The position numbers and the translations under genes were made by a program. Under the pieces are notes generated by a model. That model saw only the letters and a program-made list of their open reading frames with translations. It ran no database searches and was not told the DNA's origin. Shown here in pieces: positions 1 to 6,581 of a DNA stretch of 9,688 nt. This stretch comes from Deltaproteobacteria bacterium (GTDB lineage Bacteria > Desulfobacterota > Desulfobacteria > Desulfobacterales > B30-G6): assembly GCA_019313725.1 (NCBI GenBank), contig JAFDAT010000105.1:1-9688 (forward strand), written 5' to 3'. Positions within the stretch are counted from its first letter, which is position 1; every line of letters begins with the position of its first letter.

Positions 1-1
1 C

Positions 2-181
2 ATCGGCTACCCGCCGGTGCACAAACACACCATGGAGTTCATGAGTGACGAGATGAAGGCCTGGCCCGGTTTTATCGTGGACAAGGAATGGCAGCGCAAG
101 TGTGACACCTTCGACATGAGGCTGGCCGAGGGCAAAGGCAAAGAACTGCGTGACAAACTCTGGGAGGAGCTTAAAAAGTAG
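2..181 (+). CDS. Polyamine-type ABC transporter substrate-binding protein, C-terminal end (partial)
   Basis: The first 59 codons are open without a start and end at TAG 179-181, so the gene runs in from the left edge. The visible tail carries an IGYPPVHKHT stretch, several Trp residues and a Lys/Glu-rich end (WEELKK). This is compatible with the C-terminal helices of periplasmic spermidine/putrescine-binding proteins (PotD type). The main support is context: two PotB/PotC-like permeases and a PotA-like ATPase follow on the same strand. As the first gene of the operon it would encode the periplasmic receptor that delivers substrate to the permeases. Substrate cannot be told from this fragment; polyamines are the default, but related systems carry other small cations or amino-alkyl compounds. 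Confidence 0.7.
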   Translation: MGYPPVHKHTMEFMSDEMKAWPGFIVDKEWQRKCDTFDMRLAEGKGKELRDKLWEELKK

Positions 182-208
182 CTTTCAGAAACAACAGTAT
201 CATCGTAT

Positions 209-271
209 AACGGGAGTGCGAATGAAGGCAGGAGGACGGGCAGTTGCCCAGCATGATTCCGCACTCCCGTT
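209..271 (+). promoter_or_regulatory. Intercistronic hairpin between binding-protein and permease genes
   Basis: A perfect 12-bp inverted repeat (AACGGGAGTGCG at 209-220 and CGCACTCCCGTT at 260-271) encloses a 39-nt loop. A second small hairpin in the loop pairs GGGC with GCCC (238-249). No T-run follows, so it is not a classical intrinsic terminator. In binding-protein operons such stems commonly stabilise the upstream mRNA or cause partial termination, giving more receptor than permease. That role is inferred here. Confidence 0.65.
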
Positions 272-310
272 GTACTTACCTTTCCAATGTAAACCAAGGA
301 GTAGGATTCC

Positions 311-1219
311 ATGCCCGTATTGGATGACGTGTCAGCCTCCCAGTCCCAGGCCCAAAAAAGGGAGAAACGCAAACTCGCCCTGAATATAGCGGCCTATTTA
401 AGCCCCATCATTATCATCGTGATCGTCTTTGTTTTCGCCCCCCTGGCCATCATCCTGTTCTTCGGTTTTCTGAAGTCAGGGCCATACGGCCAGATCATCT
501 ACACGTTTACCTTTGAAAATGTGATCGCCATGATGGGCGGAGGGTACGGCAAGGTCTTTCTGCGGTCGGTCTACCTGGCCTTCCAGACGAATTTCCTCTG
601 TATTCTGTTCGGATACCCCATCGCCTACTACATCGCGAGGTTCGGAGGGAAGAGGAAAATCTTGTGGATTTTCATGATCATCGTGCCGTCATGGTCTTCT
701 TACCTCATCCGGCTGTATGCCCTAAAAACTCTGGTGGGCACCAAGGGGACCATCAACACCCTGCTGATAAACTTAGGGTTAGTTTCCGAACCCATTCAGA
801 TTCTTTACACGAACTTTGCCGTCACCATGGCGCTGGTATTTGCCTGGCTGCCCTTCATGATTCTGCCCATCTATGCCGCCCTGGAAGGTCTCGACCGCTC
901 CGTGCTGGAAGCGGCCACCGACCTGGGCGCAACGCCTTTTCGGCGTTTTTTCAGGGTCACCCTGCCCTTGACCCGGGGAGGACTATTAGCCGGCTCCATA
1001 CTCGTCTTCATCCCCACGGTGGGTGAATGGCTGGTGCCGAGCATTTTCGGCGGCTCCAAAATCATGATGGCCGGATCCCTGGTGGCCCACAAATTTACCC
1101 AAGTGGGCAACATTCCTCAGGGTTCCAGCCTGGCCATTATGCTGGCGGCAACCCTGGTCCTGATCCTCTACCTCACCATTAAATGGGGCGGGAGAGAGGC
1201 GCTGGAGAAGGCCCTATGA
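311..1219 (+). CDS. potB: ABC transporter permease, PotB-like
   Basis: This 302-aa inner-membrane permease forms half of the translocation channel of a polyamine-class importer. About six hydrophobic segments are visible (roughly residues 25-53, 84-110, 116-136, 166-190, 222-245 and 272-292) after a charged cytoplasmic N-terminus. The cytoplasmic EAA loop that docks on the ATPase is clear: E200-A-A, then G206 and P219 in the usual spacing. The PSWSSYLIRLYA stretch (126-137) and FIPTVGEWLVPS (233-244) match PotB/PotH-type permeases. An AAGGAG ribosome-binding site at 296-301 sits 9 nt before the ATG and fixes the start. The stop overlaps the next start as ATGA, so the two permeases are probably translated in a coupled way. 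Family is certain; the substrate is inferred. Confidence 0.9.
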   Translation: MPVLDDVSASQSQAQKREKRKLALNIAAYLSPIIIIVIVFVFAPLAIILFFGFLKSGPYGQIIYTFTFENVIAMMGGGYGKVFLRSVYLAFQTNFLCILFGYPIAYYIARFGGKRKILWIFMIIVPSWSSYLIRLYALKTLVGTKGTINTLLINLGLVSEPIQILYTNFAVTMALVFAWLPFMILPIYAALEGLDRSVLEAATDLGATPFRRFFRVTLPLTRGGLLAGSILVFIPTVGEWLVPSIFGGSKIMMAGSLVAHKFTQVGNIPQGSSLAIMLAATLVLILYLTIKWGGREALEKAL

Positions 1220-2013
1220 AAAAAAAGAAGAGAATCGCACAGAAAATCCTGTGGGTATTGAGTATTCTGACCCTGATCTTCCTGTGGGCGCCGATGATCC
1301 TGATCATGGTGTATTCCTTTTCCAACAGTAAGTACGGGTCGTCCTGGGAAGGGTTTACCTTGAAATGGTATGCAAAGCTGTTCACCAACGACCAGGTCAG
1401 GGATGCCCTGATGCGCAGCCTGATCATTGCCGGTGTGACCGTGGTAATCGCCACCCTGATTGGGACCATGACAGCCTACGGGCTCTTCAAGCTCAACTTC
1501 AAGGGCAAGCAATTTTTAAGGACATCCATTCTGCTGCCCATCGTGTTTCCATCGGTGGTCACCGGCGGCGCCCTGCTGGTCTTTTTTACCCGCCTGGTGC
1601 ACATTCCCCTGGGGTATCCCAGCATCATCATTGCCCACATCGTCTTCTGTTCGCCCCTGGCCGTGTTCATCATCCTGGGGCGCATGCAGCGTTTTGACTG
1701 GTCCTGGGAGGAGGCGGCATTGGACCTGGGGGCCACCCCCTTTCGAACGTTCCTGCGGGTCACGGGGCCGCAGCTCCTGCCGGCCATCATGGCCTCGGCT
1801 ATGCTGATCTTCCCCTGGTCTTTCGATGATTTCGTGATCACCTATTTCGTTTCTGGTGTAGGCAGCACCACCCTGCCCATCTATGTGTTTTCACAGCTGC
1901 GATTCGGCGCCACTCCGGTGATCAACACCATCGGCACCCTGTTTGTTTCCATCACCATGCTGGGAATGGTGCTCGTTTACTTTGTCCAGAAGATGGGCAA
2001 GAGCAGTACCTGA
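1216..2013 (+). CDS. potC: ABC transporter permease, PotC-like
   Basis: This is the second membrane subunit of the importer, 265 aa. It begins with a Lys-rich MKKKKR and a first transmembrane segment (about 11-34). Further hydrophobic segments lie near 68-92, 103-126, 134-155, 188-212 and 238-258. The EAA loop is E166-A-A, G172, P185. The segment SFDDFVITYFVSG (202-214) matches the PotC/PotI pattern. I chose ATG 1216 because it overlaps the upstream TGA (ATGA) and has GGAGAAGG just before it. An in-frame ATG at 1183 would add 11 residues that overlap the upstream gene and look non-native. The protein would pair with the PotB-like subunit as a heterodimeric channel. TGA is followed at once by TAA. 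Confidence 0.9.
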   Translation: MKKKKRIAQKILWVLSILTLIFLWAPMILIMVYSFSNSKYGSSWEGFTLKWYAKLFTNDQVRDALMRSLIIAGVTVVIATLIGTMTAYGLFKLNFKGKQFLRTSILLPIVFPSVVTGGALLVFFTRLVHIPLGYPSIIIAHIVFCSPLAVFIILGRMQRFDWSWEEAALDLGATPFRTFLRVTGPQLLPAIMASAMLIFPWSFDDFVITYFVSGVGSTTLPIYVFSQLRFGATPVINTIGTLFVSITMLGMVLVYFVQKMGKSST

Positions 2014-2036
2014 TAAATGAAAGGACAGAATTTAAC

Positions 2037-3179
2037 ATGAGCGGTTCAGATACTCAGAGCAATGATAAAAAACCGGCTATCTGCCTTGAAATAAAGGATG
2101 TGGTCAAACAATTCCCGGGTGTCACAGCAGTGGATCACATCAGCCTGGAAATCCAGGAAGGGGAAATATTCTCATTCCTGGGACCCAGCGGCTGTGGAAA
2201 ATCGACACTTTTAAGGGTCGTGGCCGGGCTGGAAAACCAGGACCAGGGCGATATCCTGATTGCCGGCAAAGTGGTCAATGCACTGCCGCCCTACAAAAGG
2301 GACTGCAGCACGGTTTTTCAGAGCCATGCGCTCTTTCCGCACATGGACGTTACCGGCAACATCGGCTTCGGCCTGGTGGAACGAAAACTACCCAAAGCTG
2401 AAATCAAGGAACGCGTCCAGGCCAAGATCGACCTGGTCAACATGGGCGGCATGGAAGACCGCTATCCTCACCAGTTGAGCGGCGGACAGATGCAGCGCGT
2501 GGCCCTGGCTCGTTCCCTGGTGCTGGAACCCACGGTTCTGCTTTTAGACGAACCCCTGGCTGCCCTGGACAGGAAATTGCGCAAGGAGATGCAGGTTGAA
2601 TTAAAACGCATTCAACGCGAGGTGGGCACCACCTTCCTGAATGTAACCCATGACCAGAAGGAAGCCTTGAGCCTTTCCGACCGCATTGCCGTCATGAAGG
2701 ACGGGGTTCTGCTCCAGATCGGCACCCCGGCTGAAATCTACGAAACACCCCGCACCCGTTTCGTGGCCTCGTTCATGGGCGCATCCAACATCTTTTCCGG
2801 AAACGTCGTCTCCGCATCCGATGGTAAAATAAAATTCCAAACTGAAGAAGGATTGCAGGTTATCCTGCCGGAGCCCGCTGATATGGCGGTCGATCAGATT
2901 TCCGGTTTTTCTGTCCACCCGGAGCTGATCGAACTGCAGCCGGGAAATGTAGATTCACCGGCAGCCGGCAGCGCAGAAGATATGCTGGTGGAGGGGACCA
3001 TCAAGGAAGTGTTTTACCTGGGTGATTTCAGCGAAATTTCCGTACAGGTAAACAACACCGACACCGCACTGACAATATACCTGTCAAGGAGTTGCAACGA
3101 ACCTGATACCAGGATCGCTCAGGGCCAACCTGTTGTCGCCCGATTTCCGGCGGGGAGCATGAACTTACTGGTGGGTTGA
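2037..3179 (+). CDS. potA: ABC transporter ATP-binding protein, PotA-like
   Basis: This cytoplasmic ATPase (380 aa) powers the importer. All catalytic motifs are intact: Walker A GPSGCGKST (49-57), Q-loop Gln95 in VFQSHALFPHM, signature LSGGQMQRVALAR (147-159), Walker B VLLLDEP (167-173), D-loop AALD (175-178) and switch His205. Signature position 152 is Met where Gln is usual (LSGGQQQR); this is a mild variant. Residues from about 240 form the C-terminal TOBE-type regulatory domain, seen in the FMGASNIFSG and RFPAGSMNLL stretches typical of PotA/FbpC-like ATPases. The start is preceded by AAGGA (2021-2025) and lies 23 nt after the permease stop, so it is the last gene of the D-B-C-A operon. 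No intrinsic terminator is obvious directly after it. Confidence 0.93.
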   Translation: MSGSDTQSNDKKPAICLEIKDVVKQFPGVTAVDHISLEIQEGEIFSFLGPSGCGKSTLLRVVAGLENQDQGDILIAGKVVNALPPYKRDCSTVFQSHALFPHMDVTGNIGFGLVERKLPKAEIKERVQAKIDLVNMGGMEDRYPHQLSGGQMQRVALARSLVLEPTVLLLDEPLAALDRKLRKEMQVELKRIQREVGTTFLNVTHDQKEALSLSDRIAVMKDGVLLQIGTPAEIYETPRTRFVASFMGASNIFSGNVVSASDGKIKFQTEEGLQVILPEPADMAVDQISGFSVHPELIELQPGNVDSPAAGSAEDMLVEGTIKEVFYLGDFSEISVQVNNTDTALTIYLSRSCNEPDTRIAQGQPVVARFPAGSMNLLVG

Positions 3180-3273
3180 CAATTGGTGTTTTGTATTTCG
3201 TGTTTAGCTGGATTACGTCAATAGAATCCTTATACCCGAAATGAGCTGTCACGATCGTTTCCTGTCATACACC

Positions 3274-3351
3274 AAAATGGGAATGAATCTGCCTTCCGGC
3301 CTGGAAAGAAACATGCCAACCTTTTTAAATCCCATTTTAATATGGATATGA
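3274..3351 (+). promoter_or_regulatory. Candidate leader: 12-codon ORF and start-sequestering stem
   Basis: A perfect 9-bp inverted repeat, AAAATGGGA (3274-3282) and TCCCATTTT (3330-3338), places its right arm 3 nt before the methyltransferase ATG at 3342. Between the arms, GGAAAG (3303-3308) stands before an ATG at 3313 that opens a 12-codon frame (MPTFLNPILIWI). Its stop TGA (3349-3351) overlaps the gene's second in-frame ATG (3348) as ATGA. This could be a coupled leader peptide, with 3348 as the real start. Only the pattern is seen; the function is inferred. Confidence 0.3.
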
Positions 3352-4055
3352 ATTTTTCATCGGATTCGTCCCGGCAGGGCAACGCCGTAAGGCGTATGTT
3401 CAGTGAAATCGCCGAACATTACGACTTGATTAACCGTCTGATGACCTTGGGGCAGGATCGGGTCTGGCGCCAGTGTGTTATCCGGACAGCAGGCCTTCCC
3501 CGGAATGGAATTTTACTGGATGCCGGGACCGGAACCGGCAGCATCGCCCTGGATGCTCTGAACCATGCGATAGAACTCCGGGTCATCGGGGCCGATTTCA
3601 CGACAGAAATGATGGCGGTCGGTCGCCAGCGGGTAAACGGCAGCAGAATCACATGGGTTGCGGCGAACGCCCTGTACCTGCCCTTTGAGGACGCCTGCTT
3701 CGATGCCGTTACCTCCGGCTACCTGGTCCGGAATGTCAGCGATACCTGCCACGCCTTTCAGGAACAGGCCCGGGTGGTCAAGCCCGGTGGGCGCGTGGTC
3801 TGCCTTGAGACCTCTCCCCCACCGCAGGGGCTGCTGCGGCCAGTGCTGCTGTTTTTCCTTAACCGCGTGATTCCCCTGCTGGGGCAGGTCGTTTCCGGCA
3901 ATCGGTCAGCCTACACCTATCTCCCGCAAACCACGCAGCACTTTTTCACACCCCGAAAGGTTTCCGCCATCATGCGCTCGGCAGGGCTCAAAAACGTACG
4001 CTACCAACCATTCATGTTCGGAACGATCGCCGTGCATGTGGGCATTCGTCAATAG
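3342..4055 (+). CDS. UbiE/MenG-family class I SAM methyltransferase
   Basis: This 237-aa cytoplasmic Rossmann-fold methyltransferase is related to the enzyme that C-methylates demethylmenaquinone in menaquinone synthesis. The N-terminal pattern MFSEIAEHYDLINRLMTLGQDRVW (about 19-42, key residues F20, I23, Y27-D-L, N31, D39-R and W42) is the hallmark of UbiE/MenG. SAM-binding motif I is DAGTGTG (60-66) and the acidic ribose contact is D85 in GADFT. GYLVRNVSD (126-134) corresponds to the usual GxGLRNV-D motif, and LETSPP (155-160) to LEFSKP. Differences from canonical UbiE (DAGTGTG, GYLVRNV, GNRSAYTYLPQ) suggest a divergent member, so a different small-molecule or lipid substrate is possible. 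ATG 3348 is an alternative start. The gene stands alone; no other quinone gene is visible. Confidence 0.75.
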   Translation: MDMNFSSDSSRQGNAVRRMFSEIAEHYDLINRLMTLGQDRVWRQCVIRTAGLPRNGILLDAGTGTGSIALDALNHAIELRVIGADFTTEMMAVGRQRVNGSRITWVAANALYLPFEDACFDAVTSGYLVRNVSDTCHAFQEQARVVKPGGRVVCLETSPPPQGLLRPVLLFFLNRVIPLLGQVVSGNRSAYTYLPQTTQHFFTPRKVSAIMRSAGLKNVRYQPFMFGTIAVHVGIRQ

Positions 4056-4107
4056 ATACCCTGGTCCAGAGGGCCCGGCACTGGATGCTCCCTGGAAGGG
4101 AGTATCT
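4054..4107 (+). terminator. Structured region just after the methyltransferase gene
   Basis: AGATAC (4054-4059, beginning inside the stop codon) pairs with GTATCT (4102-4107). Within it CTCCCT-GGA-AGGGAG (4088-4102) makes a 6-bp hairpin with a 3-nt loop that shares one base with the outer arm, so the two forms are near-alternatives. There is no T-tract, so it may be a 3'-end stabiliser or a Rho-type end rather than an intrinsic terminator. Confidence 0.35.
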
Positions 4108-4127
4108 ACGCCATAACATATGAGTGT

Positions 4128-4250
4128 CTAAAGTGGGCTAAAGTGAACTAAAGTGACTAAAGTTAAGGAATGCTATCTTTTTTATAAATGGCAGAGCGTA
4201 GCGATTCATCAACTTTAGATCACTTATAATTTTAGATCACTTGACACTTT
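4128..4250. repeat. Palindromic repeat island with CTAAAGTG units
   Basis: Four CTAAAGT[G/T] units start at 4128, 4138, 4148 and 4157, a spacing of about 10 bp. The complementary form follows after a core of about 46 nt: AACTTTAGATCACTT (4211-4225) and TTTTAGATCACTT (4230-4242), then ACACTTTG (4244-4251). The whole is an imperfect inverted repeat around a core that contains TTTATAAATGGCAGAGCGTAGC. No reading frame of note lies in it. It resembles a small non-autonomous or REP-like palindromic element; an array of binding sites is the alternative. Confidence 0.5.
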
Positions 4251-4266
4251 GAATTATTTATTTTGG

Positions 4267-4284
4267 CAGAGCCTAATGGCTCTG
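4267..4284. repeat. Perfect hairpin CAGAGCC-TAAT-GGCTCTG
   Basis: A 7-bp stem with a TAAT loop. The preceding GGCAGAGC also occurs at 4190-4197 inside the palindromic island, so this may be a second fragment of the same element. No T-run follows. About 35 nt further on (4321-4410) the sequence is the promoter/operator region of the toxin-antitoxin genes. Confidence 0.4.
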
Positions 4285-4349
4285 ACCTGGCCCAAAGGAG
4301 CAGATTTTTAATACTGGACTAAAATTAGGACCTATCCGGCATTGCGTAT

Positions 4350-4378
4350 TTGACAAGACCTATCGATGGTGTTATTGT
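4350..4378 (+). promoter_or_regulatory. Sigma70-like promoter of the vapBC operon
   Basis: TTGACA (4350-4355), a perfect -35 hexamer, is followed after 17 bp by TATTGT (4373-4378) as the -10. Transcription would begin near 4385, giving a leader of about 25 nt before vapB. Confidence 0.6.
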
Positions 4379-4401
4379 AATACCGTAAACGAATCGATAG
4401 G
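4359..4401. promoter_or_regulatory. Nested operator-like inverted repeats at the vapBC promoter
   Basis: CCTATCGAT (4359-4367) and ATCGATAGG (4393-4401) form a perfect 9-bp inverted repeat with centres 34 bp apart. Each half contains the self-palindrome ATCGAT. Between them GGTGTTATTGTAATACC (4368-4384) is a second near-palindrome that covers the -10. The outer repeat brackets the -10 and its right arm runs into the AGGAGG ribosome-binding site (4399-4404). This is what VapB/VapBC autorepression would be expected to use; binding itself is inferred. Confidence 0.5.
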
Positions 4402-4410
4402 AGGATCGAC

Positions 4411-4617
4411 ATGCAAACAGTAACCGTATCTCCAAAGTATCAAGTGGTTATACCAAAAGAAATTCGGGACATATTACAGCTTAAGCCTGGCCAGAAAATG
4501 AGAGTGATGGAATTTGAGGGCCGTATTGAGATGATACCGGATCGTGATATTACCGAGCTAAAAGGATACCTCAGAGGTATCAACACCGACATTCAACGTG
4601 AGAAAGACAGGTTATGA
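4411..4617 (+). CDS. vapB: AbrB/MazE-fold antitoxin, VapB-type
   Basis: A 68-aa protein with a SpoVT/AbrB DNA-binding domain at residues 1-48. VTVSPKYQVVIPKEIRDIL is the standard swapped-hairpin signature, followed by LKPGQKMRV and a short strand. Residues about 50-68, charged and helical, would be the toxin-binding tail. It is expected to neutralise the PIN nuclease encoded next and, as dimer or complex, to repress their shared promoter. AGGAGG (4399-4404) lies 6 nt before the ATG, a very strong ribosome-binding site that suits antitoxin excess. The stop overlaps the toxin start (ATGA). The pair looks more AT-rich than the flanking transport and ligase genes, consistent with recent acquisition. 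Confidence 0.88.
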   Translation: MQTVTVSPKYQVVIPKEIRDILQLKPGQKMRVMEFEGRIEMIPDRDITELKGYLRGINTDIQREKDRL

Positions 4618-4985
4618 ATATTATAGATTCATCCGGTTGGCTTGAATATTTTTCAGATGGCCCGAATGCCGATTATTTCATAGAACCATTGCGTAATACG
4701 GCCGCTCTAATTGTTCCCGTTATTACGATTTACGAAGTATTTAAAGTGGTTCTTCGAGAATCCACTGAAAATAACGCGCTCCAGGCAGTTGCCGCAATGC
4801 AAAAAGGCAAAGTCGTTGATCTAAACGTTCGTATTGCGATGAAAGCTTCAAAATTAAGCCTGTTGCACAATCTCCCAATGGCTGACAGCACCATACTGGC
4901 TACAGCGCAAGAGCATAAATGTGTCATCTGGACGCAAGATGCCGACTTCCAAAACCTTGAAAACGTAAAGTATTTTACTAAATAA
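4614..4985 (+). CDS. vapC: PIN-domain ribonuclease toxin, VapC-type
   Basis: A 123-aa single-domain PIN protein, the usual VapC length. The acidic residues that bind the catalytic metal are all present: D5 in MNIIDSSGWLEYF, E41 in ITIYEVFKV, D91 in LPMADSTI, and D109/D111 in TQDADF. VapC toxins cut specific RNAs (often tRNA or the 23S rRNA sarcin-ricin loop) and stop growth when the antitoxin is degraded; the target here cannot be read from sequence. It is translated from an ATGA overlap with vapB and has no separate ribosome-binding site beyond the vapB 3' end. Its stop codon lies within the left arm of the terminator. It appears intact and probably active. Confidence 0.9.
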   Translation: MNIIDSSGWLEYFSDGPNADYFIEPLRNTAALIVPVITIYEVFKVVLRESTENNALQAVAAMQKGKVVDLNVRIAMKASKLSLLHNLPMADSTILATAQEHKCVIWTQDADFQNLENVKYFTK

Positions 4986-5025
4986 AACAGCCAATAATCG
5001 CGTAGCGATCATTGGCTGTTTTATT
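4981..5025. terminator. Bidirectional intrinsic terminator between vapC and the ligase gene
   Basis: A perfect 15-bp stem, AATAAAACAGCCAAT (4981-4995) and ATTGGCTGTTTTATT (5011-5025), holds an inner 5-bp stem ATCGC-GTA-GCGAT (4997-5009). A-rich and T-rich ends on the two sides give a U-tract in either direction. It serves the convergent vapC and acyl-CoA ligase genes and touches both stop codons (TAA 4983-4985; minus-strand stop 5025-5027). Confidence 0.9.
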
Positions 5026-6548
5026 TAATACTTGGCACCGTGCTCCTTTTTCACCTTCTCCCGGTCGATTTCGTTGTCCTCTGTCTTGGGCAAGGCCTTC
5101 ACAAACACAACATGTTTCGGTTTCTTATAGCGGGCAATCCTGGAGGCGACAAACTCCCGTAATTCCCCCGCCTGAACGGCCTGACCCGGTTTGAGCACAC
5201 AGACAGCTTTGATGGCCTCACCCCACTGCTTGTCCGACACGCCGATGACACTGACCTCGGCCACCGCCCCATGGGATATAATCACTTTTTCCACCTCGGC
5301 CGGATATACATTTTCCCCGCCGGGCTTGATCAGTTCTTTTTGGGCCTTGCGTTTGACATACCAGAGAAAACCGTCCTCATCGAATCTGCCGATATCGCCG
5401 GTGTGGTGCCATCCGCTGCTGAATGTATAGGCATTGTCCCCATCCCTGCCCCAGTAGCCCAGGAAAACCGTAGGTGAACGAACGCATATCTCCCCGGGGG
5501 TTCCCGTGGCCACGGTCCTGTCCTGATCGTCGAAAAGCTCGATACAGCTGAGCGGGGTGGCCTTGCCGGCACTTCCCGGCCTGTCTGCAATAAGGCCGCC
5601 ACTGACGCCCATGGCCTCGGTCTGCCCGAACCCGGTTTCGTATTTTGCACTTGGAGCAAGTTCCAGAAACCGCATGATATTTTCCGGATGGTCCATACCG
5701 GTGATATGCCTGAGACTGCTGATGTCATAGGCCCCTTTATCGTAAGCGTCCATCAGCTTTTTCAGAATCGGGGCAAAGTTGAAAAAGGTTGTGCCATTTT
5801 CCTTTTCGATGGCAGCCAGTGCCTGGTCCGGGTTGAAGCGCTCCAGAATCACGTTTTTACCACCGCAGTGCAGCACTGCCATGGTTAAAGCAAGGCCGGC
5901 GATGTGAAAAAGCGGCAGTATACAGATGTGACAATCTTTTTCGGTGAGATGATAGCGCAGCAGGGTGACCATACTACCGAAAACGATATTGGCCTGGCTC
6001 AGCAGCGCTCCCCGGGGTTCACCTTCCACAGCGGCCGTGTGGATAATGACGAAACCCGCATCCGCGGCTATGTCAAACGTCCTGTCGGCATCCTGGATCT
6101 TATACAGACTGCTGAACGGCAGGCAATCCGCCGGCAGGTCTCCCGGCCCCATGGCATAGCGCTTTTCAATGGATTTTACCCGCGACGCAACTTTGGATAC
6201 CAGTTCACAGTACGGCTGTCCTGAAAAAATAAAACGCGGCGCACAATCATTCAAGACAAAAAAGATTTCCTCTTCCTGGAATCGCCAGTTGACCGCCAGA
6301 ATAATAGCACCGATTTTTGCAGCCGCCCCGTAGAGTATCAGATACTCATCACAGTTGTGGGCAACGACACCCAGACGATCACCTTTCTGAACACCGGCGG
6401 CCACAAGCCCGGCAGCCAGCTGGTCGCACTTTTCCTTGAAAGTCCGGTAGTTCAAACGCGCATCGTTGAAGATAACGGCATCCCGGTCAGGGTTAGCGTC
6501 AGCACTTCTGCAGATCATGTCGTAGACGGTAAAGTCGTAAAGCCCCAT
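5025..6548 (-). CDS. AMP-dependent acyl-CoA synthetase/ligase, atypical core motifs
   Basis: A 507-aa ANL-superfamily enzyme that would activate a carboxylic acid with ATP and join it to CoA. The phosphate-binding loop (A3) reads HTAAVEGEPRG (170-180) instead of the usual TSGTTGxPKG, with Arg for Lys. A5 is GFGQTE (306-311), A7 HTGD with D385, and A8 carries R400 followed by ELIKPGGENVYPAEVE (405-420). At A10 the usual PKTxxGK is PKTEDNE: Glu493 stands where the Lys needed for adenylation is expected. The ELIKPGGENVYP form recalls a known subgroup of proteobacterial ligases, so these changes may be family-wide rather than decay. The frame is intact and a GGAGG sequence lies about 10 nt before the ATG. 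Substrate is unknown; a fatty, alicyclic or aromatic acid is possible. Confidence 0.85.
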   Translation of the reverse strand: MGLYDFTVYDMICRSADANPDRDAVIFNDARLNYRTFKEKCDQLAAGLVAAGVQKGDRLGVVAHNCDEYLILYGAAAKIGAIILAVNWRFQEEEIFFVLNDCAPRFIFSGQPYCELVSKVASRVKSIEKRYAMGPGDLPADCLPFSSLYKIQDADRTFDIAADAGFVIIHTAAVEGEPRGALLSQANIVFGSMVTLLRYHLTEKDCHICILPLFHIAGLALTMAVLHCGGKNVILERFNPDQALAAIEKENGTTFFNFAPILKKLMDAYDKGAYDISSLRHITGMDHPENIMRFLELAPSAKYETGFGQTEAMGVSGGLIADRPGSAGKATPLSCIELFDDQDRTVATGTPGEICVRSPTVFLGYWGRDGDNAYTFSSGWHHTGDIGRFDEDGFLWYVKRKAQKELIKPGGENVYPAEVEKVIISHGAVAEVSVIGVSDKQWGEAIKAVCVLKPGQAVQAGELREFVASRIARYKKPKHVVFVKALPKTEDNEIDREKVKKEHGAKY

Positions 6549-6581
6549 GCGAAAAGCCTCCAGTTATATGATATATCGCAA

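Noticed and set aside
1183..1215. Upstream in-frame start (ATG 1183) for the second permease
   Set aside because: It would add 11 Gly/Arg/Glu-rich residues inside the preceding gene; the ATGA overlap at 1216 with a ribosome-binding site and MKKKKR before the first membrane segment is the better start.
3176..3204. Promoter starting with TTGACA at the potA stop codon
   Set aside because: At 16-18 bp downstream there is no acceptable -10 hexamer (CGTGTT or similar).
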